Shown here piece by piece: positions 35,311 through 47,496 of a stretch of DNA of 64,000 bases. Made by a program: the position numbers and the translations under genes. The notes under the pieces were generated by a model that saw only the letters and a program-made list of their open reading frames with translations, ran no database searches and was not told the DNA's origin. The DNA comes from Cyrtodaria siliqua (lineage: Eukaryota; Mollusca; Bivalvia; Adapedonta; Hiatellidae). How positions within the stretch are numbered: the stretch's first letter is position 1; each line of letters begins with the position of its first letter. Location: contig JAWPHD010003067.1 of assembly GCA_037043455.1 (NCBI GenBank), positions 124,001 through 188,000 of the forward strand. The letters run 5' to 3'.

Positions 35311-36439
35311 AATAACTAAAGTGACACTCCTTTATGTGTTATATAGTCAATAAGGATAATTCTTTACTACATCATTTTAAGAACAAATACTCAATTGGGC
35401 AGTATATAACTTGGAAACAATCCTGTTTTCGAAGTATCTTAAAATTGAAAGTTATGATAGCAATGAAATATGAATATGCCATGAAATATCATCCAACTCC
35501 CCTGCAGTCTCGTTAAATCAGTGTTTTCGTTATCTCTCAACATGTTTCTTCTTCACACAACATTATTATATTGCCCCTTAGACATCACACAATATATTTC
35601 AAACGCGCTATTTTCGTTTAGTATGTCTGGGGCGATATATGAGCTGAGTTCTACTGATTGGCATAACAGCTTCCTTTAAAGTGGAACTAGCTTTGTTTAG
35701 CATCACATATATACTTAAATTATATACCATTCATCGTTTATTTTTAATGTCTTGTTTTAAACACACAAAAACACAATAAGTATGTATATATCCTATGTAT
35801 TGAGTCTCAAATATAGTTGTACAAATGACACCAGAATATGAATGCATGCCTGCATTAGAAATAAATATTATAATAAGTATATGAATGAAATATCAGGATG
35901 TCCATGTTGAAAAGAATATCCATAATCGCTAATATTCCCTAACTAACCGAGAAAACAAAATAAACTAATTGTGATGTTCAGTGTGATACATTTATTATTC
36001 GAGCTGTTCCAACACTAAGCCAAGGTAGGAACCCGATCAAATGTTTTGGAATAATTCCAGATGTTGGTACATAATTAATTTTTGATTCAGTCGAGTCGAA
36101 GTTTCTTGTACACATTTAGCATGTTTAATAGTAAAGGTTGTATTGACTGAAAACGAATTCAAGAATACTAGTATTATATTCCATTCGACTAGGATAACAT
36201 GAGAAGTAAACAAGAAAAATAATCCAGAATTCTTCACAATATTTTCTGAACTAAGTAGCATTCTATTTTTTTTTAAAGTTCCGATATAAGAAAAAAATCA
36301 GAAACATCTAAAACAATAACTTATTCAAACAATATGCACGTTTGTGTTAAATTCATTCTGCACACCATGTACGTACGTTACATGGACTGTTGTTAACAAT
36401 AATGGTTTGTGTCGTGTTGTTTGGTTTATTAACAAAACA
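35311..36439. other. no gene seen
   Basis: No supported exon or repeat family recognised. Confidence 0.4.
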
Positions 36440-39400
36440 ATAGGTACACCAGCAACTGCAGTAGGCCATTAATGATATAAACATCGATCAACATCATCTA
36501 TCAATCAGTCACTTACTTAATATACATAGGGCACGGGTAGAACCAGCAATTGCTGTAGACCATTAATGATATAAATATCGATCAGCATCATCTATATATC
36601 AGTCACTTACTTAATATACATAGTCCACGTGTAAGACCAGCAAATGCAGTATACTACTAAAGATATAAACATCGATCAGCTTCAACTATGCATCAGTCAC
36701 TTACTTAATATATATAGTGCAGGTGTAAAACCAGCAATTGCTGTAGACCGCTAATGATATAAACCTAGACTATAATCTATACATCAGTAACTTACTTAAT
36801 ATACATAGGCACGTGTAAAATCACCAATTGCTGTAGATCCCATAATGATATAAAGATTGATCAGCATCATTTATACTTCAGACACTTACTTAATATGCAT
36901 AGTGCACGTGTAAAACCAGCAAATGCATATCAGTCACTTACTTAATATACATAGCACACTTGTAAACTCAGCAGTTGCAGTAGACCACTAAAGATATAAA
37001 CATCGATCAGCTTCATCTATGCATCAGTCACTTACTTAATATATATAGTGCACGTGTAAAACCAGCAATTGCTGTAGATCACTAATGATATAAACCTAGA
37101 CCATCATCTATACATCAATAACTTACTTAATAACTTACTTAATATACATAGGGCACCTGTAAAATCAGCAATTGCTGTAGACCATTAATGATATAAAGAT
37201 TGATCATCAATACTTCAGACACTTACTTAATATGCATAGTGCACGTGTAAAACCAGCAAATGCAGTATACTACTCAAGTTATAAACATCGATCAGCATCA
37301 TCTATACATCAGCCACACACTTAATATACATAGGGCACCTGTAAAATCAGCAATTGCTGTAGACCATTAATGATATAAAGATTGATCAGCATCATCAATA
37401 CTTCAGACACTTACTTAATATGCATAGTCCACGTGTAAAACCAGCAAATGCAGTGTACTACTAAAGATATAAACATCGATCAGCATCATCTATACATCAG
37501 CCACACACTTAATATTCATAGTGCACGTGCAATCAAGCAAATGCAGTATACTACTAAAGATATAAACATCGATCAGCATCATCTACAAAACAGTCACTTA
37601 ATTAATATACATATTGCACGTGTAAAACCAGCAAATGCAGTATACTACTAAAGATATAAACATCGATCAGCATCATCTAAAAAACAGTCACTTAATTAAT
37701 ATACATATTGCACGAGCAAAACCAGCAAATGCAGTATACTACTAAAGATATAAACATCGATCAGCATCATCTACAGAACAGTCACTTAATTAATATACAT
37801 ATTGCACGTGTTAAACCAGCAAATGCAGTATACTACTAAAGATATAAACATCGATCAGCTTCATATATACACCAATCACACACTTAATATACGTAGTACA
37901 CGTGTTAAACCAGCAAATGCTGTATACTACTAAAGATATGAACATTTATCAGCTTCATCTATATATCAGTCACTTATATAATATATATAGTACACGTGTA
38001 AAACCAGCAATTGTTGTAGACCACTACTGATATAAACCTAGATCAGCATCTATATATCAGTCACTTACTTAATATACATAACACACTTGTAAACCCAGCA
38101 GTTGCAGTAGCCCACTAATGATATAAACATCTACCAGCATCATCTATACATCAGTCACTTACTTATTATTCACAACGCACGTGTAAAATCAGCAAATGAT
38201 GTAGACCATTAATGAATTAAACATCGATCAGCATCATCTATACATCAGTCACTTACTTAATATACACAGCGTACAAACAGCAATTGATGTAGACCAATAA
38301 TGATATAAACATCGATCTGCTTATTCATCTATACTCCAGCCACTTACTTAATATACATAGTGCAAGTGTAAGACCATCAATTGCAGTAGATCACTAATAA
38401 TATAATTATCGATCAGCATCATCTATACATCAGTCACTTACTTAATATACAAAGTGCACGTGTAAGACCATCAATTGCTGTAGATCTCTAATAATATAAT
38501 TATCGATCAGCATCATCTATACATCAGTCACTTAATTAATATACATAGTGCACGTGTAAAACCAGCAATTGCTGTAGGTCACATCGATCAGCATCATCTA
38601 TACATCAGTCACTTACTTAACGTGTACAAACAACAACTGCTGTAGACCAATAATGATATAAACATCGATCTGCATATTCCTCTATACTCCAGTCACTTAC
38701 TTAATATATATTATGCACGTTTAAAACCTGCAATTGATATAGACCACAAAACCAGCAATTGATGTAGACCACTAATGATATAAACGTCGATCAGAATCAT
38801 CTAAATATCAGTCACTTACTTAAGATACACAGTGAAAGTGTAAAACCAGCTATTGTAGTAGACCACAAATGATATAAACATCGATCAGCATCATCTATAC
38901 ATCATTCACTTACTTAATATACATAGTGCACATGTAACACCAACAATTGCTGTAGACCACTAATTATATAATTATCGATCAGCATCATCTATACAACAGT
39001 CTCTTACTTAATATACATAGTGCACGTGTAGAACCAGTAATTGCAGTATCCATTAAACATATACACATCGATCATCATCATCATCTATACATCAGTCACT
39101 TACTTAATATACATAGTGCACGTGTAAAACCAGCAATTGCAATAGACAACTAATGATATAAACATCGAGCAGCATCATCTATACATCAGTCCCTTACTTA
39201 ATATATATAGTGCACGTGTAAGACCATCAATTGCTGTAGATCACTAATAATATTATCGATCAGCATCATCTATACATCAGTCACTTACTTAATATACATA
39301 GTGCACGTGTAAGACCATCAATTGCTGTAGATCACTAATAATATAATTATCGATCAGCATCATCTATACATCAGTCACTTACTTAATTTACATAGTGCAC

Positions 39401-39783
39401 GTGTAAAACCAGCAATTGCTGTAGGTCGCTAATAATATAATTATCGATCAGCATCATCTATACATCAGTCACTTACTTAATATGCATAGCGCACATGTAA
39501 AACCAGCAACTGCAGTAGACCACCGATGATATAAAAATCGATCAGTATCATCTATACATCAATATTTTACTTAATTTACACAGTGCACTTGTAAAACCAG
39601 CAATTGCTGTAGACCACTAATGATATAAACATCGATCAGCCTCATCTATACATAAGTCACTTACTTAATATACACAGTGAACTTGTAAAACCAGCAATTG
39701 CTGTAGACCACTAATAACATAAACATCGATCAGCATCATCTATACACCACGCACTTATTTAATATACATAGTGCACGTGTAAA
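36440..39783 (+). repeat. satellite-like tandem array, ~95-bp unit, ~35 copies
   Basis: Units read GACCACTAATGATATAAACA, TCGATCAGCATCATCTATAC, ATCAGTCACTTACTTAATAT, ACATAGTGCACGTGTAAAAC and CAGCAATTGCTGTA. Identity between units is roughly 80-95 percent by eye, with some partial units. Its right edge touches the stop codon of the degraded FReD exon at 39785. The 37448-37651 frame is a by-product. Confidence 0.92.
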
Positions 39784-39784
39784 A

Positions 39785-40034
39785 TTAAATTCTTCTAAAC
39801 ATCATTTTTGTAGATTTCAAGGACTGATATTGTATGAAGTTATAGTATGTCACACCACCTTGTCCGTAGTTATAATGCGATTCCGTGCCGGGTGTTGCGG
39901 AATCTCCATTAAGATTTACAGTTGCGCAGTAGTTATATCACCAGCCTCCATGGTCTCCAACAGCACAGTTGTCGCGATCCTGGTCTAAGTGGAGAAAGGT
40001 TGTCCATTGTGGTACGTTAGACCATGTGTATCAC
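39785..40034 (-). pseudogene. C-terminal FReD exon, broken
   Basis: On the minus strand, an acceptor (CTACATTCTAG) is followed by DTHGLTYHNGQPFST, then in a second frame LDQDRDNCAVGDHGGW, a TGA where the family has W, then YNYCATVNLNGDS, HYNYGQGG and SLKSTKMMFRRI with a terminal TAA. This is the C-terminal half of a fibrinogen-related domain: FST.DQD.DNC is the calcium-site region, GG/AWWYN.C the conserved core, and SLKST.M..R the end. There is one frameshift (likely one base lost before LDQD) and one stop (TGG to TGA). The splice acceptor shows it derives from an intron-containing gene, not a processed copy. It is on the opposite strand to the FReD exon at 23960, so it is not that gene's missing end unless an inversion or assembly error occurred. 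Confidence 0.85.
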
Positions 40035-40440
40035 CTAGAATGTAGACAGATACTACATTGTATAATTAAAGCAATATCAAACATATTATACATTTGTAGC
40101 AATATGGTATTTGTCTGAATATGGCAATAGTGGCTAATAATGGTATATGTATATATTAAGGAACGTAATAATCTGTTATGAAATGGATGTTGTAGAGTAA
40201 TACAAATGTTACACTATGCAAGTACACTTATGTTAATCATTATTATCATGGATCATTTTAAATCACATCTACCGTCTATGGGTTGCAATTAATGGGATGT
40301 CTAAATTTAAAATGAAATCATTGTCCTTTTCCTCACTCTTACCCTACTGTTCTATGAGGTTTGAGAGGTGTTGTTTCTTAAATTACCTAACATGATCAGG
40401 CTCAGTAATACCGAGTATGTTACTTTAATATCTTGGTTGT

Positions 40441-40580
40441 GTGTGTTGCTTCCAAAGGATCACATGTATCAGTATGTATTAACATTCGTTCATGAGAGGT
40501 AATGTTGGAGCAATATTTCAAAACCATCTGTATCAAGCTCCTTGGTCCCAAAGGACCGGTACAAAACACGTAGTTTGCAG
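40441..40580. repeat. Rep-B fragments
   Basis: TTCATGAGAGGTAATGTTGG and CAAAACCATCTGTATCAAGC match 42008-42090, and an inverted piece (GTTGCTTCCAAAGGATCACA) matches the minus strand of 42165-42205. Rearranged copy of Rep-B. Confidence 0.6.
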
Positions 40581-40674
40581 AGCATAATCATAACTAAATT
40601 CGAAGAATTCTTCCCCACTCTATATATTATGTATTGTCATGTTTACCGACTATTTACCCTGCTAATTTGATCCA

Positions 40675-41355
40675 GTGTGCGGTACAGTACTGGAGTTCGG
40701 TGTCATTGCGTTTCGATGCTGTGGTTTTCATAAGACCCTTTTGCTCCTATTCTCAAATCACTACACTTGGAGAATTGCGGCACTATTCCCAGATAATGTG
40801 CATTTGCATCAATTAATACAGAAAATATTCCTATATTCGTTTGAGAAATCATTACGTGGTCCGAGTATTAACTTTTTAAAACAGGTTATCGCTTTTTTTT
40901 CAGTAAATTATGTTATTAAGGTAGCTGGCGGGTTACTCGGGAATAATCTAAATCGCGTATATTGTGACAATGTTTTCCCTGTATGTAGGTTATTGTTTCT
41001 GCTTTCCATCAGTACTAATTTTAAATTGTTTACAATAAACATCGGATTCCTAAATAGCGCCCTCTGGTGGTGCCTATTTTTACGACGAATTTACCGTTTT
41101 CGTACGGGAAATGTACTAGAATACAGTCAAAAGTTAAAAGAAATCAAATCATTTGGAAGCACAATGATTTATATACGTAATGCACGTAATATATTTAAAA
41201 AAAAAGCTATATCTCTTTATCGTGTGTGCATTTCTTTACGTAAGGGGTACCACGCGGCGACTACAAAATTGGGAGGATTTTTATATGTTATCGCGTTTTT
41301 ACTTAAAAGTAAGCGTGGTGACATATATATTTTTCTATGCCATCTCATTCGTTGA
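40675..41355 (+). other. unrecognised 226-codon open frame
   Basis: This is the second-longest open frame in the window. The predicted protein starts MCGTVLEFGVIAFRCCGFHK, is rich in F, L, I, R and K, has hydrophobic stretches (KTLLLLFS; VCRLLFLLSIS) and a basic C-terminal third. I recognise no domain. There is no splice context that supports it, and the composition resembles translated AT-rich non-coding DNA. It may be chance, a lineage-specific gene or part of an unknown element. Confidence 0.2.
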
Positions 41356-41924
41356 AATTCCCCGCTTTGTAAATGTATATCTTGGCGTGTCAATAGCAGT
41401 TTATAGAAAGTATTTCAATAGCAGTAAATGTATATATATCGGGGCGCGTCAATATCAGTAAGCGTATATCAAGATACATTAGAAATGTATGTTTCAAGTA
41501 TTTCGTCAGTCAGGTTATATATTTAATGATGACACTCTTCAGCTGGCGGTTTATACTTATTTATGACAATGAATCTCGTACTTTCACAAAAGCTTTACAA
41601 CAATTATCTTATAAACGCAAATCTGAGCAATACAGATATCGAATCCGCAGTCGAGGATAAAACATTTTAAAAGATCAAGACACTGATTCGGACGTTTATG
41701 GATTCAAATTGGAAAGCGTAAATCCTTTCATTATCGACGACTAAAATCAATAGGTTATTATATTTATCTGATCGCTAATTTTCAGACATGTAATATGTAT
41801 ACAAAGTTCTGAAGACATGTCGCGTTTGATATAATTATATTGGATGAACAAATACCTAGTACATTAATAAAGCACACCACCACACTTTTCAATATGTTGA
41901 TTCTGCACTAACCTTGCTAGTTAG
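41356..41924. other. no gene seen
   Basis: No supported feature; short ATGTATAT.. runs repeat near 41370-41470 without a clear unit. Confidence 0.4.
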
Positions 41925-42300
41925 GAATGCACACTGATAAAGGTGATCCTATAGAAGCAACGTACACACTCAAGTAAATAAAATAACAGACTCGGATTTA
42001 TTGAGTCTGTTCATGGGAGGTAATGTTGAAGCAATATTTCAAAACCATCTGTATTAAACTGCTTGGTCCCAAAGGACCAGTACAAATAACACTACTGATT
42101 CGTAGCACGGGGAGACATTTAACAGCCGCCACACGGCACTAAACGAACGCTAGGGTGAATGTTAATACATACTGATAAATATGATCTTTTGGAAGCAACG
42201 AACTCAAACAAGATTCTAAAGTAGCATGCTCGGTTTTATTGAGCCTGTTCGTGTTAGGTAATGTAAGAAGCAATACCTCATAGCACCGACTTTATCGGTA
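41925..42300 (+). repeat. Rep-B, two tandem partial copies
   Basis: The first copy contains CACTGATAAAGGTGATCCTA, GACTCGGATTTATTGAGTCT, CAATATTTCAAAACCATCTG, CTTGGTCCCAAAGGACCAG and ACGGGGAGACATTTAACAGC. The second begins again at about 42162 (ATACTGATAAATATGATCTT) and repeats the GCTCGGTTTTATTGAGCCTG motif. No coding frame. Related pieces are at 4.7-5.4 and 40.4 kb. Confidence 0.65.
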
Positions 42301-42345
42301 TTTTACTTTAAAGCCACCTATGTTGAGAATATTTGTCCCAAAGTA

Positions 42346-42583
42346 CATGCCGCCGGTTTCACCAACAAACTTAAGTATATACTTAGCGACTTAAAAACTT
42401 AACTTTAAGTTTTTCAGCTAAGTTTTGGTTAAGTAAGTAGAACGGGTTTCACCAACGTCATTTCGCTAAGTAAAAACTTAAAGTTAAATAAACGAGACGA
42501 AATACTTATCTTTATTTAAGTCGCCGTCTGAGGTAACTTAAATTGAGAAACTTAAAAACGTAAAAACTTAAAGACAATCCAAG
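42346..42583 (+). promoter_or_regulatory. 5' flank of the Harbinger-like element, possible TIR
   Basis: Just upstream of the transposase start lies GCCGCCGGTTTCACCAACAA; GGTTTCACCAAC is repeated at ~42448. This is followed by many copies of the AACTTAA core in both orientations. GG..GTTTCACCAA-type termini are, from memory, seen in PIF/Harbinger elements, so 42349 may be the 5' terminus. The matching inverted end was not found in the window. Confidence 0.35.
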
Positions 42584-43004
42584 ATGGCGGATGTTGTCAG
42601 ACGACGCCTTCGCAGACAGAGAAATCGGCGTCGTTTGATTCTTCAACGACCCATTCTTAATGAAGAATTTAACGATGTTGACTTTTTTCACCATTACCGA
42701 TTTAGGCAGGGTACGGTGCACTTCTTAGCAGCTGTCTTTGGTGGATTCCTGACGAACACAAATGTCAGGAATCAGCCACTTACACCATTTCTACAAATTT
42801 GCGTTTGTTTACGTTATTTGGCTGGGGCAGGATTTCAGGAGATTGTCGGCGACAGCCTGGATAGTTCGAAGGCAACGGTGTGTAGATGTATCTGGCGGGT
42901 TGTTAAACTGTTGATAATTCCAGATTTTGTTAGGCGTTTCATTACCTTCCCGAGAAGCAGACGACAGCAAGAGGAAGTCAAGCAGGGATTTTATCGTCTT
43001 GCCA
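42584..43004 (+). CDS. PIF/Harbinger transposase (HARBI1-like), exon 1
   Basis: ATG at 42584 (AAGATGGCGG) opens a 140-codon exon: a basic N-terminus (MADVVRRRLRRQRNRRRLIL), then YRFRQGTV, TPFLQICVCLRYLAGAGFQE and DSLDSSKATVCRCIWRVV, a helix-turn-helix region typical of HARBI1-like nucleases, ending QEEVKQGFYRLA. The donor GTAAGT at 43005 is strong and in phase 1. The open frame runs on to 43072 but this is intron. In the family this protein is the DDE nuclease of Harbinger DNA transposons; HARBI1 itself is a domesticated host gene. Which of the two applies here is unclear, though the flank with possible TIR favours a transposon. Confidence 0.8.
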
Positions 43005-43858
43005 GTAAGTGGATTTCCCCGGTTTTGTGTTTACATTACAATACTTACATGACAGTTGTGACGCACCGATGACGTCGGTATAGTCAAGTTTGATCGAAGA
43101 AACAGTACCGACTCGAGTTGTTCTGTGATTTTTGGAAAAGTTCGGAAAAGTTTGGAGTAATAATAATAGTAATATCATTGTCACATTTTAGAAATGTGTA
43201 CACTCGACTGTAGATGCTCGACTGTCACTGAAATATCATGATCCGAAATTGAGAAAAGTGTGGGGATGTTTAACAACGTCATGTTAACTCACGCGTACGT
43301 ATCCAACGCACAAAGGCTTTCATTACCATAGTAGAGAAAGGAGAGATAGTGTTATATATGAGGGGGTAGAGTGGGGTATTGGGGTGGTTTTTTTTTATCT
43401 CCTCTCTCACCTTTTTCTCCCTTATCCCTTCCCCTATCTCACTTTTCTTCATCTTTTTTTTTTACAAACTTTATTTTAAAATCCTCCCGCACCTTTCTCT
43501 CGGGACTAACCCCCGCCGCCTTGTCTCCAGACCCTGCCCCTCGTCTTCCGTACCCACGCATCACCCTCCTGTACCCCGCCCCAGATGGAAAAAATAATAG
43601 GACAATTAAAAACTTATATGGCATATGGAAAATAATATTTTGGGTCTCTGGCATATGGAAAAAAATTAAAGGCCCATATGGCATATGGAAAAAACAAACT
43701 AACACATCCTCATGAATAGCAAACATATTTAGTTGTATGCATGACTATAGGTATTCAAATGTATCTAGCATAAGCTAGATGGCTTGATATTTTGCATTAT
43801 GACATATAAAAACACACCTGGGCATGTCCTCGTACCCCTAGCACTGACGTATATGAAT

Positions 43859-44065
43859 ATGACGCTCAACTAAAGATTTTCTTGTGCGTACAATCTGAAA
43901 AAGCCTGGCTACACACCTCTAATGTATACCCTGATCCAATCTTACGGAAACAAATTCGGAAAAAAACAAGTGTGTAGCCTACTTAGATTCAAGCCTTGAA
44001 TTACAGGGTCTTAGCAAGGATTTTTTTAAGGTTGTACGCACAATAATATTTCAGTTGAGCGTCAT
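43859..44065. mobile_element. fold-back MITE, ~207 bp
   Basis: Left end ATGACGCTCAACTAAAGATT then TTGTGCGTACAA pairs with the right end, read on the minus strand as ATGACGCTCAACTGAAATAT then TTGTGCGTACAA. Internal GGCTACACAC/GTGTGTAGCC extends the fold. No coding sequence. Confidence 0.75.
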
Positions 44066-45754
44066 GTTTCGTTAATGTTTGACATAATCAAGCCTGAAGA
44101 GCCACCATTTTTGGTTCGGTAAATATCTATGTTGCGGTATGACCACTATATATACACATATATATATATATACATCTACTCAATAGTCGAGAAGTAAAGA
44201 CGCTGCGTCGAAAACCTTTTCGCATCTCATAGCTGCAGGTTAAAAAACCACTGGGGGCTCGACTTGTAAATAATTAATCACATGTACATAGACACACACA
44301 AATGCCTATTAAATATAAATACGGGCGACGCATACAAGCGTTTGTCTCGTATGTGTCGTCTCGTATCCCTCATCATCCCGTTAAGTATAAATACGGTACC
44401 AAGCCAGGCAAAAAGCAGGGCAGTACGCGTATCCCGCATTATCCTGTCCTTGCGCCCTTTATAAAAAAAAAAGCACTTACCTCTGTATAAACGAACCACG
44501 GTACCCCATATCTTCCCCATGACCCTTAAAGCTACAGAGTCTCTATTTTAACAGGTAATAACTCGGGAATATGAATCAGTCACGTGTGAAGTAGTTTCAA
44601 ATCGACGAACACCCCATTAGTCGGTACATAAGGCAGAATCGATGCGTACAATATAACATTTTTATTTAGGCTTCGTACAGGTAACATCAATAAATATACG
44701 GCTTCAGAATATAATTATGTGATTAAAAAAAGTACTTGCCCGGAACGGGACTTTAACCACTGCCGCTGCGCTTAAGTGAGTCTAAAATTTATTTAGTATG
44801 GACATGTAAACGCGTTTTCCATTCGTTTTTTTTAGCACCATTCATTTGGTAGTAATTACATAGTTCAACAATTGAATAAGAAATAAATTTGGCGTTCAGT
44901 AAGTGATGCAGTCGGTATTGAAACATCATTTCAGTCGTACCGCAGCACTGTATCTCGATAGTTCCGAGTCGTATTTCTTCCAAGAACGATGTTGATCAGC
45001 ATGTTTTTGTGTTTAACTAGCAAGGCAAATGTATAACAAACAGGCATTTGAAAGTTTAAGCCACGTAGAGCTTGTTTAAATATCAAACCAGGGGGAAATA
45101 TTGGAGGGGTGTAAGGAAAAATGGATACGATTTACGACGGGTTATGATACTACCACACTCGGATCACAAAAAACAACTCAGAGTACAATATTCACTTATT
45201 TAAGCTCTTATATGAAATTAAAAGTATTTGATAGCATTTTAGCTATATATAATAATATTTTATTGCAAACATGTTACAATACATCAATTCAACATCACAA
45301 TATTCATACAGCATATGCAAATGGATTGAACTACAAGTTATTACAACATGTGATGCAGTTCTCTCCATTGTGGCTGTAAAAGTGCACGTGAGGGGTGTGG
45401 GGGGGCCCTGTGAACCCATATCCACCCCGGCTCCTACGCCTATGCAATATGATAATAATAATAAAATCCTATAATAATCACCATTGTTCGTTTTATCTGA
45501 AATCCGACTTGTCCGTATCATCATTTTTTTTATCCGTCATCAACCGTACCCTAAAATTGTGACACCACACATAATACACGCAATACTTCATTCATACTCG
45601 GGTGTTTTAATGCATGCAAACTATGTTGTTATCTAGAGGATGATGGGTGCCTATAAATTCGTTAAAGCAGATATTAAAAATAGATAATAAACATAGAAAC
45701 AAACAATTTAATGCAATTTAGAAGGACGTTATCAACAGGCTTTCACATTAAAAA

Positions 45755-46076
45755 GGGGCTGGCGTGCCGCAGTCGGTAGCGCGGCGGATTTGTAACCGGA
45801 GGTCCCGGGTTCAATCCTCCGTGGTGCCACTGAGTTCCGTCGGTGTGTTCTTGGGCAAGACACTTTCCCTTAGCCTCGTCTGTCGGATGGGGACGTAAAC
45901 CGGGTGGTCCCGTGTATCGGTCTATCCTCCGAGCACGTTAAAGAAACATAGGAATCTATTCGATAATAAGAGTAGGGCAGGTTCCCGGATTCCTATGTAT
46001 CCTTCCCCTGTCTCTGGGGCGGCTCTAAATAACCTATACGGTGTTGATGAGCGGTTAAACAACATCCAATTCAATT
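45755..46076 (+). mobile_element. SINE-1, full length
   Basis: It starts GGGGCTGGCGTGCCGCAGTC. The A-box region is TAGCGCGGCGG and the B box GGTTCAATCC. The tRNA-like head has an anticodon loop reading TTTGTAA (TGT position, so threonine-like). A ~220-bp body with AAACATAGGAATCTATTCGA follows, and the 3' end is CATCCAATTCAATT. The 54811-55133 copy matches it almost throughout on the other strand. Confidence 0.9.
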
Positions 46077-46235
46077 TGCATTACAAAGCTGATTTTATAA
46101 CTAATAATATACCAAACTCAATTTATTTTTTATTTTTTAAGAGTGTAAATATTATCAAACAAATATAGATTGGAAAATACGTTTACGTGTCCACAAACAT
46201 TACTTTTTAGTCACAACTAGGAAATATTTTCACAG

Positions 46236-46370
46236 GCGTTCGTCGTATCGATCTGACGTGGTTTTATCCGTAAGTGTCGATTCTTTTGGATGGCGGGAGG
46301 TATACAGTGCTGGTTTTACCCAGGCAGGAATAAGTGAATGGTCTGCCTCCACCAATAAAATCGACCGTCA
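46236..46370 (+). mobile_element. SINE-2 body fragment
   Basis: GTAAGTGTCGATTCTTTTGG, ATGGCGGGAGGTATACAGTG, CTGGTTTTACCCAGG and GGTCTGCCTCCACC match the copies at 62085-62275 (plus) and 54103-54310 (minus). The tRNA-like head is missing. Confidence 0.75.
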
Positions 46371-47383
46371 TACAAGATCGTTTAACCCTAAACAACCAAC
46401 CCAACCTTACATAATTAGGGTTTAAGGCCCCTTCACGAAAGTGAAGCAGGGATATAGTGGTACTTGTGTCCGTTTATATGAAAACAGTTTTACATTGAAG
46501 TGTTTTGTTTACAAATGAGAAATCCCAGCGCTACAGAGCAACTGCATCATAGGTCCGCACACAGGTCATGATCACGCATATTAAAAGTTTTCAAACTTCA
46601 CACACATCTATATGACAGCAGATGGTCTGCTCCTGCCAAAAGCAAGCCAGTGTGAATGACATTGACATATTTTCGGCTTTTAGTTATTTATCTTTTTTAA
46701 TGAATCCATTACTCACACTTGTAGAGCCACACAACTTTGTGTTTTTAAACATGATCGGACGTATCCCGCATATCCTTTATACACCCCTTAAATATGCATA
46801 CATTAGAAACACTGCAATAACGGGTGAACGTATCCCTCATTGTCTCAACCCTTTACATATAACTACATTATAACCGCCCTGTATAAACGTCTCGGAGTCA
46901 TCACAAACTAAAAACAAAATCAATATAAATAAATCAGACAGTACATTTGCGGAGGGACTATAATTCTTATAATCATGTACATACTACCAGCATCTACGTG
47001 ATAGCAACAGAGGGTCAGTAACAAGAGCTATCGGATGACAGCACTCTCGACTTTAGAGGCATTGTCTATTTATGACATGAGCTAACCGAATAAGGTTCAG
47101 CAACGCAGATGTAGACGCCGACGCCGGGGCGAGTAGAACTGCGTCATTTTTTCCGAAAAGTCGAGCTAAAAATGACACAGACATATTTACACTTTGATTT
47201 GTGTGTGTAGCTCTAAATGGGGCAAACGCAGACAATATTTTTATTTGAATAGACACCACTCTTCCAGATCCGTGGCCACTTGTCAATTTAAATTACCAAA
47301 AATCTTTAAGCGATTTCTATTGTAACTGATTCCATCTTGTTAAAATATATTGTAGTGAAGCATTTATTTGAAATCTGTTTTAG

Positions 47384-47496
47384 GATTCCCGAACGTTATT
47401 GGATGCGTTGACGATACCTTTATACCGATACAGAAGCCATCCAGAGACACGCATGAGTATATGAACCGGAAGGGATTCGCGTCGCTTACTGTTCAG
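47384..47496 (+). CDS. PIF/Harbinger transposase (HARBI1-like), exon 2
   Basis: The acceptor TCTGTTTTAG is followed by [20 protein letters not shown] and [11 protein letters not shown], then the donor GTATTC. This is the start of the DDE nuclease domain: the D in GCVD corresponds to the first catalytic aspartate of DDE_Tnp_4, and NRKGF.S..VQ is the usual next block. Splice phase (1 in, 0 out) matches exon 1. The later catalytic D and E blocks (GS.HDS and VE..FG..K types) were not found downstream, where poly-C and repeats begin, so the copy seems truncated here or its last exons lie beyond what I could recognise. Confidence 0.85.

Larger units (their letters stand above)
43005..47383 (+). other. 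intron or insertion-filled gap of the HARBI1-like gene
   Basis: The 4.4-kb stretch holds a (GGCATATGGAAAA)-type short triplication at 43617-43692, a fold-back MITE at 43859-44065, an (AT)n run at ~44150-44175, a degenerate SINE-2 head at ~44185-44275, SINE-1 at 45755-46076 and a SINE-2 body at 46236-46370. No further exon was recognised; the frames at 43371-43726, 44278-44520 and 45101-45524 are low-complexity or chance frames. Confidence 0.6.

Noticed and set aside
36440..39783. CRISPR-like appearance of short repeats with variable spacing
   Set aside because: Units are contiguous ~95-bp satellites without unique spacers, the DNA is eukaryotic, and no cas genes are present.
24103..39784. 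Joining the FReD start (plus strand) to the FReD end at 39785-40034
   Set aside because: The two exons are on opposite strands, and the second is broken, so they cannot form one transcript as assembled.
43371..43726. Overlapping frames of 114, 72 and 95 codons
   Set aside because: They lie in a pyrimidine-rich low-complexity stretch (CTCCCTTATCCC type) inside the HARBI1-like intron.
45755..45831. Possible genuine tRNA-Thr gene
   Set aside because: The tRNA-like head continues into a SINE body with a (CAATT)n tail and has a full second copy at 54811-55133; the acceptor stem is not properly paired.
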